From positions 1-22,621 of IMG/VR virus record IMGVR_UViG_3300044731_000493: a stretch of DNA of 22,621 nt; one strand, 5' to 3'. This DNA comes from a virus. The position numbers and the translations under genes were made by a program. The notes under the pieces were generated by a model. The model was not told where the DNA came from. It did not search any database and saw only the letters and a program-made list of their open reading frames with translations. Positions 22,110 through 22,621 of this stretch are shown in pieces. Within the stretch, counting starts at the first letter, position 1. Each line of letters begins with the position of its first letter.

Positions 22110-22313
22110 TCAGACAGTAGCAACCATCTGCTTGCGAGATGAATTATGCGGCTTTAAAGTTTTCAGCCTAGCGTGATTCAACCCATCAGAAAATCCATAG
22201 TGCTTACCGTTTTCATAACCACGAGCGTATGCGTGTGCGTACAGTTTTAGCGTAGCCGCTGATGTAACGGCTATTGCTCCGATTCCGTAAAGAATAAATG
22301 CCAGTGTTTCCAT
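22110..22313 (-). CDS. Small single-span membrane protein, 67 aa
   Basis: The N-terminus (residues ~3-23, L-A-F-I-L-Y-G-I-G-A-I-A-V-T-S-A-A-T-L) is one hydrophobic helix followed by an Ala/Tyr-rich helix and a basic tail (R-L-K-T-L-K-P-H-N-S-S-R-K). No family recognised. Only a close AGGAT precedes the ATG. Its stop begins at the base after the stop codon of the convergent gene at 22109. It lies downstream of the three tRNA genes on the same strand and may share their transcript. Coding status is likely but not certain. Confidence 0.6.
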   Translation of the reverse strand: METLAFILYGIGAIAVTSAATLKLYAHAYARGYENGKHYGFSDGLNHARLKTLKPHNSSRKQMVATV

Positions 22314-22356
22314 ATCCTATGTTCATTTGTAGAATAGTTGAACCGTGTCTTAACAA

Positions 22357-22428
22357 AGCCGCCTATCGGATTCGAACCGATGACCTGTTGATTACAAATC
22401 AACTGCACTACCACTGTGCTAAGGCGGC
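22357..22428 (-). tRNA. tRNA-Thr (anticodon UGU)
   Basis: A 72-nt cloverleaf folds: acceptor GCCGCCT/AGGCGGC, D stem GCAC/GTGC, anticodon stem GTTGA/TCAAC with loop TTTGTAA (anticodon UGU, reads ACA), T stem ATCGG/CCGAT with loop TTCGAAT. The discriminator is U and CCA is not encoded. Confidence 0.95.
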
Positions 22429-22431
22429 GAA

Positions 22432-22513
22432 TGGGAGAAGAGGGATTCGAACCCCCGAAGGCTATGCCGCTTGATTTACAGTCAAGCCTCGTTGTCCACT
22501 TGAGTATTCTCCC
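22432..22513 (-). tRNA. tRNA-Tyr (anticodon GUA)
   Basis: An 82-nt class II cloverleaf with acceptor GGGAGAA/TTCTCCC and discriminator A, anticodon stem CTTGA/TCAAG with loop CTGTAAA (anticodon GUA), a long variable arm of 13 nt containing GGC/GCC, and T loop TTCGAAT. CCA is not encoded. Only 3 nt separate it from tRNA-Thr. Confidence 0.95.
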
Positions 22514-22517
22514 AAAA

Positions 22518-22592
22518 TGATTCTGACGGGATTCGAACCCGTGTCGCCTCCGTGAAAAGGAGGTGTCCTAGACCAGACTAGACGACAGAACC
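22518..22592 (-). tRNA. tRNA-Glu (anticodon UUC)
   Basis: A 75-nt cloverleaf with acceptor GGTTCTG/CAGAATC and discriminator A, anticodon stem CCTCC/GGAGG with loop TTTTCAC (anticodon UUC, reads GAA), and T stem ACGGG/CCCGT with loop TTCGAAT. CCA is not encoded. It is 4 nt from tRNA-Tyr and is the first of the three in transcription order. A run of T's precedes it on the minus strand. Confidence 0.94.
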
Positions 22593-22621
22593 AAAAAAAA
22601 ACGACGGCTTTTGAATGGAGC

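Noticed and set aside
22593-22621. Poly-A/T run and right edge checked for a fourth tRNA or terminator
   Set aside because: No complementary stem or tRNA arm is visible in the 29 bases available.

Overview
The window looks like part of the genome of a T4-like contractile-tailed phage (myovirus). Nearly every recognisable gene is a T4 tail or baseplate, head-completion or replication/late-transcription gene: gp25, gp6, gp53, gp5-like spike, PAAR tip, gp48, gp4, gp54-like, gp26/gp51, gp32 and gp33. Lengths and gene neighbourhood (short gp33 next to gp32, gp25-gp6 followed by a large adhesin-like protein, late-promoter-like NATAAATA boxes) recall the aquatic or cyanophage branch of T4-like phages rather than enterobacterial T4. 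No host marker gene such as a photosynthesis gene is present, so the host cannot be named from this window.

Layout. (1) 1-11528, minus strand: a tightly packed baseplate operon. In transcription order it holds gp48-like tube cap, gp53 wedge, gp27-like hub, gp5-like spike without a lysozyme domain, a small carbohydrate-binding-like protein, a PAAR tip, an unknown 261-aa protein, a membrane-anchored GAF-like protein, gp25, gp6, and a large gp7-position protein with a LamG-like region that runs off the left edge. Most junctions overlap by 1-4 nt, which implies translational coupling. (2) 11569-17150, plus strand: gp4 head-completion nuclease fold, a conserved unknown, a gp54-like tube initiator, gp26, a short gp51-like frame reached from gp26 by a probable -1 frameshift, and a 952-aa tape-measure-like protein. 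(3) 17208-18475, minus strand: the single-stranded DNA-binding protein gp32 and the late-transcription coactivator gp33. A bidirectional terminator separates gp32 from the tape-measure gene. (4) 18536-22109, plus strand: two adhesin-like virion proteins, one full of 54-bp repeats and one with a DNRLRE/CBM-like domain. (5) 22110-22592, minus strand: a small membrane protein and three tRNAs (Thr-UGU, Tyr-GUA, Glu-UUC), probably transcribed as Glu-Tyr-Thr then the small gene.

The most interesting point is 14068-14105. A perfect T_TTT_TTT slippery heptamer lies in the gp26 reading frame four codons from its end and is followed after 5 nt by a 6-bp GC-rich stem. The -1 frame beyond it encodes the conserved gp51-like sequence, which otherwise lacks a plausible start. 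This mirrors the G/GT tail-assembly-chaperone frameshift that precedes tape-measure genes in many other phages, and the next gene here is the tape-measure candidate.

Other points: a 9-bp hairpin plus AU-rich leader before gp32 that resembles an autoregulatory operator, a Cys-free gp32 lacking the T4 zinc site, glycine-zipper segments in both the tube cap and the tape measure, and a membrane GAF-like protein embedded in the baseplate operon.
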